Shown here: positions 6,932-7,211 of the stretch, in pieces
Numbering within the stretch: the first letter of the stretch is position 1
Layout: each line of letters opens with the position of its first letter
DNA from: Prevotella sp. UBA7782
GTDB taxonomy: Bacteria; Bacteroidota; Bacteroidia; Bacteroidales; Bacteroidaceae
Reading direction: 5' to 3'
Assembly: GCA_002480935.1 (NCBI GenBank)
Contig: DLDC01000189.1
Span: 4,833 to 12,043 of the forward strand
Length of the DNA: 7,211 nt
The notes under the pieces: generated by a model
Database searches by the model: none
The model's input: the letters and a program-made list of their open reading frames with translations, nothing else
What the model was told of the DNA's origin: nothing
Translations under genes and position numbers: made by a program

Positions 6932-7211
6932 ATGAAAAAAGCAATTCTCTTATCCCTTCCCATCGGCCTGATAATGGCCGCTATGCCCGGTACACGGGTG
7001 CAGGCGCAGGGACAGATGGTTGTGTACAGCAAGAGCAATCCATCGCCTTCGACGTGGCAGTTGGACCAGCTCATGTCACTACACTTCGACAATGAAAGGC
7101 TCTATGTGCAGCCCATGACCATCGGTACCACGGCTTTCAGCCTCGCTGATGTGCGCTGCATTAAGTTCGCCGCAGTGGTCAACGCTCTGCAAACGCTCAA
7201 TGCGGGCAGCG
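6932..7211 (+). CDS. Start of a fourth exported protein, cut by the window edge
   Basis: An ATG at 6932 opens 93 codons that run off the window without a stop. The protein starts MKKAILLSLPIGLIMAAM and has VQA before Q26, a clear signal peptide with the same A-Q boundary as the two preceding genes. After it comes QMVVYSKSN, then two similar short units: TWQLDQLMSLHFDNERLYV (41-59) and TAFSLADVRCIKF (67-79). The shared pattern, aromatic-x-L-x-[D/Q]-hydrophobic-x-x-[L/I]-x-F, is like that of small Bacteroidetes exported proteins. These often carry a sorting domain downstream, but that part is not in the window. Start choice: first ATG after the upstream stop, followed at once by the lysines and hydrophobic core of a signal peptide. 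It lies 28 bases after the previous gene on the same strand, so it probably belongs to the same transcript. Function unknown. Confidence 0.85.
   Translation, partial: MKKAILLSLPIGLIMAAMPGTRVQAQGQMVVYSKSNPSPSTWQLDQLMSLHFDNERLYVQPMTIGTTAFSLADVRCIKFAAVVNALQTLNAGS

Overview
The window looks like chromosomal DNA from a Bacteroidales member of the Bacteroidetes, probably Prevotella-like. It carries four genes in a row on the + strand, and all appear to make exported proteins. Three points support this lineage. Each of the three complete C-termini looks like a type A sorting domain of the type IX secretion system (T9SS). Each of the three visible signal peptides is followed by Gln. The start codons have A/T-rich leaders or translational coupling and no Shine-Dalgarno sequence. 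No rRNA, tRNA, CRISPR array, transposase or phage gene is visible.

Layout. Positions 2-1786 hold a modular secreted protein whose 5' end lies outside the window: jelly-roll, fibronectin type III (FN3), second FN3-like segment, jelly-roll, sorting domain. A single in-frame TAG at 1019-1021 splits it. Positions 1787-1933 are a 147-base intergenic gap with two hairpins whose arms can re-pair with each other. Positions 1934-5080 encode a 1048-residue secreted protein: signal peptide, propeller-like region, two FN3, jelly-roll, CARDB-like domain, second beta-rich module, sorting domain. Its stop overlaps (ATGA) the start of the gene at 5077-6903. That gene encodes a 608-residue secreted protein with an Omp28-like thioredoxin-fold domain lacking the usual cysteine pair. 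After 28 bases, 6932-7211 is the start of a fourth secreted protein, cut by the window edge.

The genes share modules and the same entry and exit signals: Sec signal peptide, periplasm, then T9SS to the surface or medium for those with a sorting domain. The second to fourth form a likely operon. They look like surface or secreted binding proteins; no catalytic domain is recognisable and the ligand cannot be told from sequence. The main oddities are the lone amber codon in an otherwise intact gene, a 16-bp hairpin inside the large coding region, the intergenic hairpins with competing pairing, and the cysteine-less Omp28-like domain. I see no clear evidence of a new defence or mobile system.
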